DNA from: Cladophialophora immunda
Taxonomy: Eukaryota; Ascomycota; Eurotiomycetes; Chaetothyriales; Herpotrichiellaceae
NCBI RefSeq assembly: GCF_000835495.1
Contig: NW_015622545.1
Span: 1,566,777 to 1,630,776, forward strand
Direction of reading: 5' to 3'
DNA: 64,000 nucleotides
In this document: positions 11,588-21,191 of the stretch, in pieces
Numbering within the stretch: position 1 is the first letter of the stretch
Layout of the letters: each line of letters starts with the position of its first letter
Position numbers and translations under genes: made by a program
Notes under the pieces: model-generated
Seen by the model: the letters and a program-made list of their open reading frames with translations, nothing else
The model's database searches: none
Told to the model about the DNA's origin: nothing

Positions 11588-12781
11588 TCATTTGCTGCTG
11601 GCTTGTTGTTCCGCTTCTTCGCCCTCGTCTGGCCGCTCATCCGCACCCTCACCCAAGTCAGACGTCGCACGACTGGCCTTTCCACCGTCGTTTTCAAGAC
11701 GCCGGATAAATTCCTCCCCGTATTTTCCCAGCTCCTTAGTCTCCCAGGATATGAGCTGTTGTGCGGCCTCCTTCTTACCCTTTCCCATGAGCTCAGTAAG
11801 TTGATTCTCAAGCTTGCCTCTCCCCCACTGGATCTGGGCGTGGTTTTCCTCGTCCGCCGTCACTCGCCATCCGAACCGATGGAGTATTTCGTCCTCGAAT
11901 TGCCCTTTCTCCAGCACGGTTGAGATTGTAGACGGAATTCCGATGCGGGATTTGATCAGGTCGCCGACGGCCTCCCTCATGGTGTTCCAGAGTCGAATCA
12001 AGGTCTGGTCGACATGGTTTTGCGTGTCATCCGGAGATCCGACGGCGGCACTCCCCATCCAATCGTTCAACGCCTCGTCTGCTTTGGCTCCGGCTCTCTT
12101 GAGGATGGCATGCAGGTGGAGGATCTTCGCAGCGCTTCGCCCAACGTCCTGCTCGCTGCGGACGTCCAGTTGGGACTTTTGGGTGGTCTGCTGACCGAAT
12201 TCGAATCCATGCCACAGGCTGTAATTGGTGTCCGAATCCGCGAATGAAACCCACGGTGCGCCCAGCAGGTTTAATCTGCCGTTGGCCTTTTTGAAATACG
12301 TGTTGAAAACGTAGTGGATAAGGCGGTATTCGGAAGTGTTCGCACCCGCTGCTAAGGCTCTTTGGTTCCACTGGATGTTGTCCTGCAGGTCTTCCCAGTC
12401 AGCAACCATCCACTCGTCGGATCTCAGGACGTAGGCGGCGGTCGGCTGAATTGCATATCCATTCGTTGTGTAGTTACGGAGAGTATACCGTGGGCGCCCG
12501 TAGTCTCCGATATACACGGACCAGACTCGTGGTGGATATGGGTCTTCTCTGTAGGTGCCAATTGGAACTTCTTTGGGCTCGACCGGCGCAGGGGCGAAAG
12601 CACGGCTCACGCCTCCGTGGAAATACCCTCTGAAGTCTGCCCTGGGAGTGTCAAGAAAGGACACCCGCTTTCGTGACAGCATCTCCTCTTCCCCTTCGGA
12701 CTCGTCTGCATCGTACCCGTCTGCATCGTATTCATCTGAATAATAGGTATCACTTTCTTCGTCCAAGATGCGAACTTGCAT
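11588..12781 (-). CDS. acidic orphan protein
   Basis: Predicted 397-residue single-exon protein that I do not recognise. The N-terminus is very acidic and tyrosine-rich (about residues 6-35, E/D with repeated D-A-D-G-Y-D). A tryptophan/tyrosine-rich globular part follows (about 70-215, with W-S-V-Y-I-G-D-Y-G, D-E-W-M-V-A-D-W and W-H-G-F-E-F-G). A helical part runs to about 330 and a charged E/G/K tail ends the protein. No signal peptide or membrane segment is visible. Codon usage and the unbroken frame support a real gene. A TATA-like TTTAAAA lies about 65 bases upstream on the coding strand, and AGGCAGTG octamers lie 108-151 bases upstream in reverse orientation. The general style (acidic ends, aromatic core) resembles other orphan genes here; homology was not established. 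Confidence 0.6.
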   Translation of the reverse strand: MQVRILDEESDTYYSDEYDADGYDADESEGEEEMLSRKRVSFLDTPRADFRGYFHGGVSRAFAPAPVEPKEVPIGTYREDPYPPRVWSVYIGDYGRPRYTLRNYTTNGYAIQPTAAYVLRSDEWMVADWEDLQDNIQWNQRALAAGANTSEYRLIHYVFNTYFKKANGRLNLLGAPWVSFADSDTNYSLWHGFEFGQQTTQKSQLDVRSEQDVGRSAAKILHLHAILKRAGAKADEALNDWMGSAAVGSPDDTQNHVDQTLIRLWNTMREAVGDLIKSRIGIPSTISTVLEKGQFEDEILHRFGWRVTADEENHAQIQWGRGKLENQLTELMGKGKKEAAQQLISWETKELGKYGEEFIRRLENDGGKASRATSDLGEGADERPDEGEEAEQQASSK

Positions 12782-12888
12782 TTTGATTCGGTGTCGCGGC
12801 TTAGATGAAAGAGGATAACTATGGACAGAAGGTTGAGAGCGGTTTTAAAGGGCTGGAGCACATTACGCGCGAAGGCAATGCCTGGACA

Positions 12889-12932
12889 AGGCAGTGTCTG
12901 CCTGAACACAGTAACATCTGGACAAGGCAGTG
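12889..12932 (+). promoter_or_regulatory. AGGCAGTG pair upstream of the 12781 gene
   Basis: AGGCAGTG at 12889-12896 and 12925-12932, both on the plus strand, so reverse to the gene at 12781. The surrounding hundred bases resemble the promoter of the 15614 gene. It may serve a bidirectional promoter, or be a copy of a dispersed promoter module. Confidence 0.4.
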
Positions 12933-15408
12933 GCGCAGGAATACGCGACAACACGTGCAATGGGAGAATAGATTGCAGGGCATCGCGATTGACCGCTGTA
13001 AACTCCCGTCTTCACTCTTGCCCCCCTCTTCCCTTTCACGATATACTGGGATACGCAGTGTTGGCTCGAGCTGAGTCTTCTAATCAAACACCTGACGGCT
13101 TCGTGGGAAATGAACCATGTTGTGGGTGAGATGGATTCGTTTACATACCGCAATCAATCCTTCAGCCGTTGTTTTCCTGTTTGGACTGAGTCTCGAGACT
13201 AGCGGGACCCCAGAGCCTTGTCGCTGAGCTCAATGCCGGCCTTGGGATAACAAAGAATACTTCTTTAGAGTGCGACGATATGCCCTTCCCTTCTCTGCCG
13301 ATTGCTGCGATGATCGTCGGACGCCTCTCCTGGCCTCGCGGGTCTTGGATACACGGCACCTCCGTTCACCGAGCTTTCCTCTGCTGGAATATATCCAACA
13401 TCCTGGCTACTCTTGAGCGAAACCTACCGCCGTCCCGCCCAGACATTATCGGCACTCAATGGTGAGACTGGGTGAAGCACAAGGGACATGGCCGGGCACC
13501 ACGTGCTTTCTGCTGAACTGGTCACTTTGGATATCCAGTATTCATTCATTCATTGCCTCCCTGTACTTGAGTCGACGTCTTCTCTGTCATTCACGAAAGC
13601 ACGATCCGGCTAACAAGAGGTCTCCTCGGTTTAGTCAAGCTTTTCCTGGATCATGAGCAACCAGCTCTGCCGGGATGGAAAGGAGATTGATGTTCGGAGC
13701 AGGGATGGATTGCCACGCCGAAGCAATCACTCCTGACGAGGCCGTCATTCTTCCAGCGAGATAAGGCAGCCTCAAAACCTCCACAAGAGTCCAGAACACC
13801 CGGCTGGGGATGCCAGATCCCATGCCTCTAGGGCAGATGTCAAAATTTGCCCTCTGGGACATTTCATTCGGTGCCTCTGGTCACGAATGACTGTGGCAGC
13901 AGGACGACAAATGAATGAGTCTACACTCGCCCACAATAAGGAGAAGGAAGGGTTGCCGCAATGGCAGCAGTTGGTCTGTTGAGAGTATTCTGAGAGGACA
14001 GCTCAAAGCTTTGCAAACGTGAGTGACGCCGCCCTGTGCACATTCCACAGACAGAGTCAAAGCAGCGTGAGATCATTCCTACTTCGTCATTCGGAAAAGT
14101 TGTCATCCGGGAGACGTGTTCAGTCGCATCCCCAACCTCTTGTACTTCCAACGTGTAGTTATAGTCTTGAGCAATGAGCAGAGTGGGCTCACACATCAAG
14201 ACACGAAGCGAATCATCACCCAATGCATCTGCCAACGGCTTGGATGGCTTGAGAATGCGTTGAATGATCACATCGAGCAGCAGGAGCGCGATGCAGACAC
14301 CAGCAGCACCCGGAGAGACGTGCGCCTACACCAGCGGGCAGGGTCCGATGTTTGGGTTTTGTTTGCCCTACAACCTCTCCTCTGGACACAGGGGACTGTA
14401 GAGGACCACGGCAATGGATTGGGCTTCAATATGCGGCCAGTGAGGGGGATCGGGTCGTTATGGAGTTGGTCCTCCAACAAGGTATGGCGGAGGTTGACGG
14501 TACAAATGATGGGCCAGTTCCGATAATCACAACCTCAGCTATGAATGGACCCAGCATCGATTCGAGCAGCCTCTCAAGCCCGTAACAACAACACTTCGGG
14601 GAGTGATATTTCTCCCGTGAAATCTGCTTGATCGCAACCTGTAGTGATGTTTGTGTGCCATGCCATTACCTGGTCCGTATAGTAGGCTTCCTCCGTCAAG
14701 CCTTCCACTATTATATCAGCTTGCCTCCCGTCCCGTCAAGCCCGACAAAAACCAGAAGCTGAGGATAGGGCCAAGAAGGCAGCAGTCACTCTGGAAGCTA
14801 TAGCCGCCTTCGTGGTTTCCAGCGGTCAAAATACCGGCGGTGAGAGAGAGAGAGGCAGAGCCAGGAGCGGAAAGTAAAGCCCAATCTACCTTTCGCCACG
14901 AAATTAAATCTGATGCTGGCGACACAGGTGGTCACTGCACTGAAAGCCACGGATGGCACACCCACTACCTCGGTGGGATCCCTACAGCTCTTCTGCAAAG
15001 ATGAAATCGGAGATTTGGCAGGGAAAAGAGCGAGGCCAACAAACACTATATCTGTTGGTGTACCAATCGAGAGAGAAGGAGATCCGGGAGATATCCAAAG
15101 ACTGTGAATGCTTCCAGGGTATCCGAGGTATTCCTCTCCAGTCCTGTTCTGCTGTTCGGCACTGAGCTGCCTCTGCTTTCCAAGCATTCTAGAAACAGAT
15201 GCCTTTGCCCGTGGATTCTCTCTGGCATTCCTGCGGTGCAGCCTTGTGGGTATTGACCACCACTAAATCTCACGATATGAGCCCTTGCACCTCTTTCGAG
15301 AGTCGACCTTCTCTTTCCCGGGATATTGCGCACTCGGTCTGTTTATAGGACATCTTTTCTGCAACCGTGCAGATTCCCTCCAGGCTGAGAATGAATAGGC
15401 CGCCGCCA

Positions 15409-15441
15409 AGGCAGTGTCTGGCAAAGGCAGTGGCAGTGGCA
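15409..15441 (+). promoter_or_regulatory. AGGCAGTG motifs upstream of the peptidase-like gene
   Basis: AGGCAGTG at 15409-15416 and 15425-15432, followed by a short run of GGCAGT repeats. They lie 180-205 bases before the start codon, a spacing close to that at 2627 and 5574. Confidence 0.45.
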
Positions 15442-15613
15442 GTGGCAGCGGCCGCGATTAATGTACCGTCTTCACTTTCTCACCCATTTTCTCGACATCT
15501 CACTCACATAAATCTCAGATCAACTCTCCTCTCTCTCCTTCCACGACACTCACCCTCCTCAACGCGGCCTCGAGACTCCCGTCGACAAAACTTGAGCCTT
15601 TCGCCAGCCCAAG

Positions 15614-16564
15614 ATGGCGTCCCAACTCTTCCGATTCGTGCTTCTCCTATTCATGTTCCCCATGCTAGGTACACCGCTGCAGGACGTACTCACCAATGTC
15701 CCTCCAGACATGTTGCACCGTTTCCAAGTCATGGTCGAGGACTGCGTTGCCCTAGCTACCTTTGTTGCTGTGACCTTTGATGACTGCGACCCGGCCTACC
15801 TGCGGTATTTCCCCAAGGGCGACGCTCCTTTTGTCCAGTCCGTGTTTCGCCGCATTGCCAACCTTCCCCTCAACGCGGTCTTCAATCCCGGTGACTACGC
15901 CTCGATCATGCAGCAGCGAGCGACCATTGGCTTGGATCCGAGATTTACGAACATGGTCATCAACTACGACAACCACCCCGACGCTCTCTACCCCGACTGC
16001 GGGACTGCCGACAAGGTGGTCGGATACACCACCATCTCCAAGGACGGGAGCCAGACCTTCGTCATCATCTGCCCGCAGACGTTCCTGAAGTATCCCGATG
16101 CCGACGAGATCCTGAATCCGCCAGCGTGGGCGTGGAATCCATCCGGCGAGCTCTACGGCGGCTACGGGTGCGACGGCCTCGGCGACCACGACTCGGAACT
16201 GATGTTCTTCCCCGGCGCCGTGCTGCTGCACGAAATCCTGCACTATTACCTTCTTTTCAACAACCTCCCCGACTACGACGCCTTGATCAACCTTCACAAC
16301 GGCGAGAGGCAGATCTGGGATTACGAGGGCCCGAACCCGCCCAGCGGATACGGCGCCTTCTACGCCCGGGTGCTCCAGCTTCTCTCGACACTCAATCCTG
16401 GTCAATACGGGCCGCACGAGGCCATCAACAACGCAGACAGCTATGCGGTCTACGCGCTGTCGATCTGGTGGCAATGGCGCTGCCAGAGACCCTTCAAGGA
16501 ATCCGTCACTTACAACGATGGGACCAACCGACGTTACCCGCCTCGTCCTTCGCCGTCTCCTTAG
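15614..16564 (+). CDS. secreted HEXXH metallopeptidase-like protein
   Basis: Predicted 316-residue single-exon protein with a hydrophobic N-terminal segment (residues 5-20) that fits a signal peptide. The zinc-binding helix is H-E-I-L-H (206-210), preceded by hydrophobic G-A-V-L-L. About 60 residues later comes I-N-N-A-D-S-Y-A-V-Y-A (271-281), a pattern seen after the zinc site in fungal relatives of deuterolysin/lysine-specific metalloendopeptidases (M35-like). Six cysteines after the signal (44, 58, 129, 163, 186, 290) could form three disulfides, consistent with an extracellular enzyme. The C-terminus ends in a proline/arginine-rich tail. The third zinc ligand is not certain: the canonical G-T-x-D motif is not obvious, so the protein may be a distant or atypical member. 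ATG 15614 has a good context (AAGATGG). Confidence 0.75.
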   Translation: MASQLFRFVLLLFMFPMLGTPLQDVLTNVPPDMLHRFQVMVEDCVALATFVAVTFDDCDPAYLRYFPKGDAPFVQSVFRRIANLPLNAVFNPGDYASIMQQRATIGLDPRFTNMVINYDNHPDALYPDCGTADKVVGYTTISKDGSQTFVIICPQTFLKYPDADEILNPPAWAWNPSGELYGGYGCDGLGDHDSELMFFPGAVLLHEILHYYLLFNNLPDYDALINLHNGERQIWDYEGPNPPSGYGAFYARVLQLLSTLNPGQYGPHEAINNADSYAVYALSIWWQWRCQRPFKESVTYNDGTNRRYPPRPSPSP

Positions 16565-18175
16565 CCCATCGTGACAGCACCGCTGCAGATACACGGTTCA
16601 AGGGGTCCCGAGGGGGCTGCGGCGTATTGAGAGCGTGAGAACGGGGGAGGGGGGTGGATCTGACCAGTCACATCACACACCCACAGCAATGGCAGACGCA
16701 AAATGGACCTGGGGCGGCGGGATCCGTCATACAAGAGACGATGATCAAGGACAGACAGGCAATGGTTGTACCGACAAGCTGGACAATGCGTCATGAGACA
16801 CACAGGCAACAGGCAGACTAGACAGGTAGGCCGTGGATGACATCCCATCCTTGCGGCGCCTCAAACGTCGAGCCAACGCTTTGGTTGATCACCCGGCAAT
16901 ACGCTCTTGGAAGTAGATCACGTTTCTTCTGTAGTGTGCTTGCCAACAGGAATACATGTCAAAGGTGTTCTCATGTGTATACACCAGCCGAGTGTGAAAC
17001 CGACCTCGCCCAAATCTTGCATGCTGTCTTTGAGGACTCGCCCTATGTCCATTCTTAGCGACCTTTACTCCCTGCGAATCATTCTTGATATCGTAGTCAA
17101 AGGTACAGCCGATCTGCAATGCACTTGCCAACAATCGCCCTGGTCCATGGATCTGCGGGTGCCCAAAGTGTTAACGAAATTCTGGAAGACTGGAAGTTGC
17201 ACCTGCACCTGCACCTCCGGCCTCCTCAGTGTCAGTGCCCTGCAAGTGCCCTACAAGTGCTGGGAGCTGGGAGCTGGGTGCCTGGTCACGGGGGGCAGGT
17301 ATGGTCATTTGTCATTTGAATATCATTTGTGCTGTCTGACAGAATTTCTTGGCAGTGCGGACCAATCACAGGCCGTATGTGGAGTCGCGCGACATGGACT
17401 TTTTGGTCATGACAAGGTGACAGCACCACCACATTTCCTTTGTTCCCCGCACAACCCCTCACACTTGTGTAGGGCACGGAGCAGGCCAGGGCCCAGGGGC
17501 CAGGGGTGCAGGTGCAACTTCCAGTCTTCCAGAATTTCATTATTAACACTTTTAACACTTTTTGGAACGATGCAGACCACCGCTGGCGCAGCACCAGCAC
17601 TCAGCGCGGGCAAGAAGGCCGAAGGGAGAAGGGCACTCCTGGAATTTCAAACTTTGGCCGCTCGCAGGCACTGGGATCCCAGAACTTCAACTTTTGTTAG
17701 TTTAGCCACGCACCAATAGGCGCCCCAACTTCACGGGGTGAACAAAATAACGGCGTCCCGATTCCCAAAATACCGAGTCAACAAAGCACCAGGCCAACAA
17801 AGCGCTAAATCCGCCAACAGCTGAAAGAATCCGGGCAAATTCCAAGTTCCAACGCCGGATGCGGTGGTCCTGGAGACAAACTGCCTTTGTCAATTCATTA
17901 TGCGCTGCACAGTGAACGAGGGTGCCAAAGGACCGGTGAGAAGCCGCAATAGAACAGCGTTGGAACCGTTGGTCGCGCATAAAAAGGAACCTCGCCGCCA
18001 AGCGGTCAAGTATCCTCCTTCACCTTCGCATCTGCGAAGGTCACACTATATATATATATATCTGCAAAGTCTCTCACCCATGGTCGCCAGGCTACACCGC
18101 GCACCCTCCGGAACCACACCTGCCTTTGTCCTTTCATTGTCTGTGAGGCAGTGAGCGACGCGGCGAAGCGAAGGA
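16565..18175. other. intergenic region with a foldback element
   Basis: No supported gene. It contains the inverted-repeat element at about 17165-17563 and a short (TA)n tract near 18048-18062. The last 30 bases hold the AGGCAGTG motif before the DUF7924-like gene. Confidence 0.5.
17165..17563. mobile_element. MITE-like inverted-repeat element
   Basis: About 400 bases bounded by related inverted arms. The left arm starts AAAGTGTTAACGAAATTCTG and continues through CTGGAAGACTGGAAGTTGCA into a C-rich CACCTGCACC stretch. The right arm contains the complement of the same blocks, ending TTAATAATGAAATTC then two AAGTGTTA copies when read inward. Arms are roughly 50 bases of high identity and more loosely 90. 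No coding capacity is seen. The short length, terminal inverted arms and lack of genes fit a non-autonomous DNA element. Target-site duplication is not clear. Confidence 0.55.
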
Positions 18176-18214
18176 ATGAGTAGCTACCACTGCCTCACTC
18201 GCCCTCAGGGCAGT
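18146..18214 (+). promoter_or_regulatory. AGGCAGTG cluster at the 5' end of the DUF7924-like gene
   Basis: AGGCAGTG at 18146-18153 inside TGTGAGGCAGTGA, a 13-base match to the promoter at 2440. The complementary CACTGCCT lies at 18188-18195 and GGGCAGTGG near 18207. The last two fall inside the longest reading frame, which raises the chance that translation really starts at the in-frame ATG 18266. Confidence 0.4.
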
Positions 18215-19539
18215 GGCTCGAACCAACACGACGTTCAGGATTCATCTTCGCATCCTCAACCGACGATGCTTCTCACCCAAGAGTCGCGACCTTTGCCACT
18301 CACCCGCAGGAATCTCAAGAAACTCGACAAGATGACAGCCTCTGGGACTCATTCGAGTTCCACACGAACCCGCACGACGTCATTGGGAACTTCAAGCCTC
18401 AACCATCGCCGCCAGAAGCTCGAAGTCGCCGGTGTTAAAATAGTCCGCGGACCACCTCCCCTGGAGATTCAGGCTCTGTTGGAACTCATCTGGGCACGCG
18501 AAGTGTCGGATGAGAGAAGAGAACAAGTCACCAAGATAGTCGACAAAATGTCTGGCAATTTCGAACTTCTCGACCACGGTTCCAGAGAAGATGACTGGAT
18601 CGATCCAATCGTCCTTGCCCTCGGGGAATTGGATCCAGACAACGTCTTCTGCATGGCCAAAAAATCAGGTATGATATTGACCCCCCCCCTTCTTCATATC
18701 TTCTGTGGCTCGAGGTTATTGCTAACTTCTACCTAGATCTGAGCGATCGGCTCCGGCCGGCTCCGCCACCACCTCTACGCCTTCGTCGACCTCTTCCACG
18801 ACCTTCTCGGCTTCCACGGCAGTGTAAGAAACCACAAGGTATCCAGCGAAAATCAACCAAGCTGAATGCCTCACGTTCTCTCCCTCTTCCGCCTCCTACT
18901 TCGCCACCATCACCACCACCACCACCGCAGTCAAGTGCTGCACCTATTCAAACTCCCATCCCAGACGTTCTGCTCGGCTTCCACCCTCGAAAAATAGTTC
19001 AGGCACTGGTTCAGCGAAGCCTCGGCAAAGAAACCGCAGAAAGATACCTAGAACAACTCAACGACATGCGCGAACTCTGCTTCACACCGACTCGAGAACA
19101 GGCCATTGCGGTTCGATACCCGTTCCTCGTCATCGAAGGAAAGGCGTATTCGACCGGACAAGGGCTTTCCGCGGCACATTACCAAACTTCTCGAGCCGGC
19201 TGCTACCTAGTCAACCACCAAAGACAACTCAGGAAGGCGTTGGAGAGCAACTGTTTCGGCCCGGGAGGAAGTGGCAAGAGCCCACTCGTCTTCTCCATTG
19301 CGACCCATGGGGATGTCCTTGATCTCTGGGTGCACTATTTCGACCACGGGTACAAGATGAACCGCATCGACGTGTACGGCTGGCGTGGGTTTGGAGACCT
19401 TTTCCTGAAGCTGGAACGTATCATGGGATGGTCCAAGGACAATACTCTCAACCAGGTGGCCGATGCCCTGGTTGCGAAGTTCTTGGATAGGATGCAAGAA
19501 CCGGAGGAAGACCCGGAGGCAATGTTGGTGGATGAATGA
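18176..19539 (+). CDS. DUF7924-like protein with PD-(D/E)XK-type core
   Basis: Two exons, 18176-18668 and 18737-19539, give about 431 residues. The intron (GTATGA donor, GCTAAC branch, CCTAG acceptor, 68 bp) restores one frame from a basic, Ser/Thr-rich N-terminal part, through a proline-rich linker, to the C-terminal domain. That domain begins with C-F-T-P-T-R-E-Q-A-I and has Y-P-F-L-V-I-E-G-K-A-Y (292-302). The E298-G-K300 triplet after hydrophobic strands is the E-X-K of nuclease-fold proteins. N-H-Q-R-Q-L, L-D-L-W-V-H-Y-F and L-E-R-I-M-G-W follow, as in the widespread fungal family I know as DUF7924. Whether it cuts DNA is unknown. The 3' exon is partly repeated twice downstream. ATG 18266 is an alternative start. 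Confidence 0.7.
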
Positions 19540-19905
19540 TCCCATTGGAGCGACCTACCGTGTCAACCACCAACGACAACTCATGGAGGCGTTGGGAGGG
19601 CAACTGTTTCGTCCCCCGGAGATCAGTGCAAATCCCTGCTCGTCTTCTCCGTGGCGATGGTGGGACATGTCCTGGACCTCTGGGTGCACTACTTCCAAGA
19701 GGGTTACGAAGATCAGTACCTGATGAAACCGATGCAGACCCGCGGCGTGTTCGAGCTCACAGACCTTCTGTTGAACTTGGACCGCATCATGGGATGGTAC
19801 AAGGACCAGACCCTCAACCAGGTGGCAGATGCCCTTTTCGCCGAATCCCTGAACTGGAGGGGAGCATCGGGGGAGAATGTGGATGCAATGGCGTTGGACG
19901 AATGA
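19540..19905 (+). pseudogene. second tandem copy of the DUF7924-like 3' exon
   Basis: The segment repeats the C-terminal part of the preceding gene: the N-H-Q-R-Q-L start, a frame-shifted middle, the L-D-L-W-V-H-Y-F block, L-D-R-I-M-G-W and D-Q-T-L-N-Q-V-A-D-A-L, ending again in D-E-stop. Offset between copies is about 356 bases. The N-terminal exon and the E-X-K strand are not repeated, and a frame change around 19600-19660 separates the first block from the rest. It is probably not translated alone, unless joined by read-through or splicing. Confidence 0.7.
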
Positions 19906-19960
19906 TCCCGTTGGAGCGACCTACCGTGTCAAACCACCAACGACAACTCATGGAGGCGTT

Positions 19961-19981
19961 GGGGGGGGGGGGGGGGGGGGG
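19961..19981. repeat. poly-G tract
   Basis: Twenty-one consecutive G within the third repeat copy. Very long G runs are hard to sequence, so the length is uncertain. Confidence 0.85.
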
Positions 19982-20038
19982 TGGTCAGTGGTTCTGGAAA
20001 TATTTCCCAAAACATCCGTCTCGACTGATGGTGAAAGT

Positions 20039-20066
20039 GGGGGGGGGGGGGGGGGGGGGGGGGGGG
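20039..20066. repeat. poly-G tract
   Basis: Twenty-eight consecutive G, 57 bases after the previous tract. The two could form G-quadruplexes, or mark low-quality assembly. Confidence 0.85.
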
Positions 20067-20327
20067 AGCAACTGTTTCGTCCCGGGAGAAAGCGGCAAGA
20101 GCCCACTCGTCTTCTCCATTGCGACGACCCATGGAGATGTCCTTGATCTCTGGGTTCACTATTCCTCCAACCGACGCATCTCCTCAATTTCAGCTCGCCG
20201 ACTTTCTCTTTCCCGACCAGGCTCAAATGACATCCTTCGATTGGGACGAATTCCGACGGAAATTAAAGGCCTGCCTTCGATCCCAAGCCGCCTCGAGGTG
20301 CCGCAGGTGGCTTTTTGAAAGCATGGA

Positions 20328-20466
20328 TCGTGCAGAGAAACGTGCAGGGAAACGTGCAGGGAATCGTGCAGAGACACGTGCAGGGAAACGTGCAGGGAAT
20401 CGTGCAGAGAAACGTGCAGGGAAACGTGCAGGGAATCGTGTAGGGACACGTGCAGGGACACGTGCA
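20328..20466 (+). repeat. 12-base minisatellite in a 36-base higher-order unit
   Basis: About eleven units of CGTGCAGRGAMA-type sequence. Units follow an order of three (GAGAAA, GGGAAA, GGGAAT endings). In frame it encodes a very basic run of R-A-(E/G)-(K/N/T) repeats. It is placed at the end of the third DUF7924-like copy. Confidence 0.8.
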
Positions 20467-20547
20467 AATGCTGGTGGACGAATGATCCCATTGGGAGCGA
20501 GCGACCTGTTTCGTTTCCCAAGCATCATCAGCCAACAGTATGCATAA

Positions 20548-21191
20548 GAAGACACAGAAACATGTGAGCCTCCAGCGCCAAAGCCACCTCCATCCATCCA
20601 GCACATGATGCCGACTGTATCTGTCGAGCCTGTTTGAATGGGACGGTGCCGTTGCGGACGACGACTGCAACCGAGGGAAACCCCAGGACACAATGCACTC
20701 GGATGCAGTGCAGAAATCCTGCGAATATCGCTGGTGCGGGCTGGTTGCGAGTAAAAGAACACCAAGTCAGAAGATTATCAAAATGAGAATATTTGAAAAC
20801 CGATACCGACCTCGTGGCCGCCTGTTTGCTGTGTGTGCGCTGTAGTTCCAATCAAAGTAGCTTATACATACCATAGTGAACCGTCTGATGACCCATCACA
20901 TCATCCATGGCTCTACTGATCCCTCGCCACATACCCTATACCCCATTATCCCCTGCTCAAGTCTTCCTAGTCCACTCACGTCGCGTGTCTTTCATTGTTC
21001 AGAACTGTTTGGGGAAGGAACGGCCGGGCGCCCCAAAGACTCCGAAAACTTGGTGCTTGCTTCCCTACCTGCACGGCAGATCTGCACCGAGTTCATGCAC
21101 CTCGGTTCCGGGTTCAGAACTTTCTTCTGGGAAGCAACTTGTTTCTCAGGGTTTGATTTGATTCCGATCCACGGCCCACGGGAAAACATAT
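20548..21191. other. intergenic region
   Basis: No supported gene. It lies between the third repeat copy and a doubtful small reading frame. Confidence 0.45.

Larger units (their letters stand above)
12782..15613. other. intergenic region between divergent genes
   Basis: 2.8 kb between the minus-strand orphan and the plus-strand peptidase gene. No supported coding region. Both ends hold the AGGCAGTG module: the segments near 12889-13016 and 15409-15470 share AAGGCAGTGTCTG, a second AAGGCAGTGG, a CGCGATT block and CGTCTTCACT in the same order and orientation. Confidence 0.5.
19906..20547 (+). pseudogene. third, rearranged copy of the DUF7924-like 3' exon
   Basis: It starts at the same junction as copy two (GATCCCRTTGGAGCGACCTA) and repeats the N-H-Q-R-Q-L block, which then runs into a 21-base G tract. 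A second G tract of 28 bases follows, then the block that reads S-P-L-V-F-S-I-A-T and L-D-L-W-V-H-Y. Beyond that it diverges: 20160-20330 is a different coding-like tail (D-F-L-F-P-D-Q, W-D-E-F-R-R-K-L-K), ending in the 12-base minisatellite. The G tracts break the frame, so it is a pseudogene or contains assembly errors. Confidence 0.6.

Noticed and set aside
15752..16594. 280-codon open frame antisense to the peptidase gene
   Set aside because: Shadow of the strong codon bias of the real gene; the sense strand has signal peptide and HEXXH motif.
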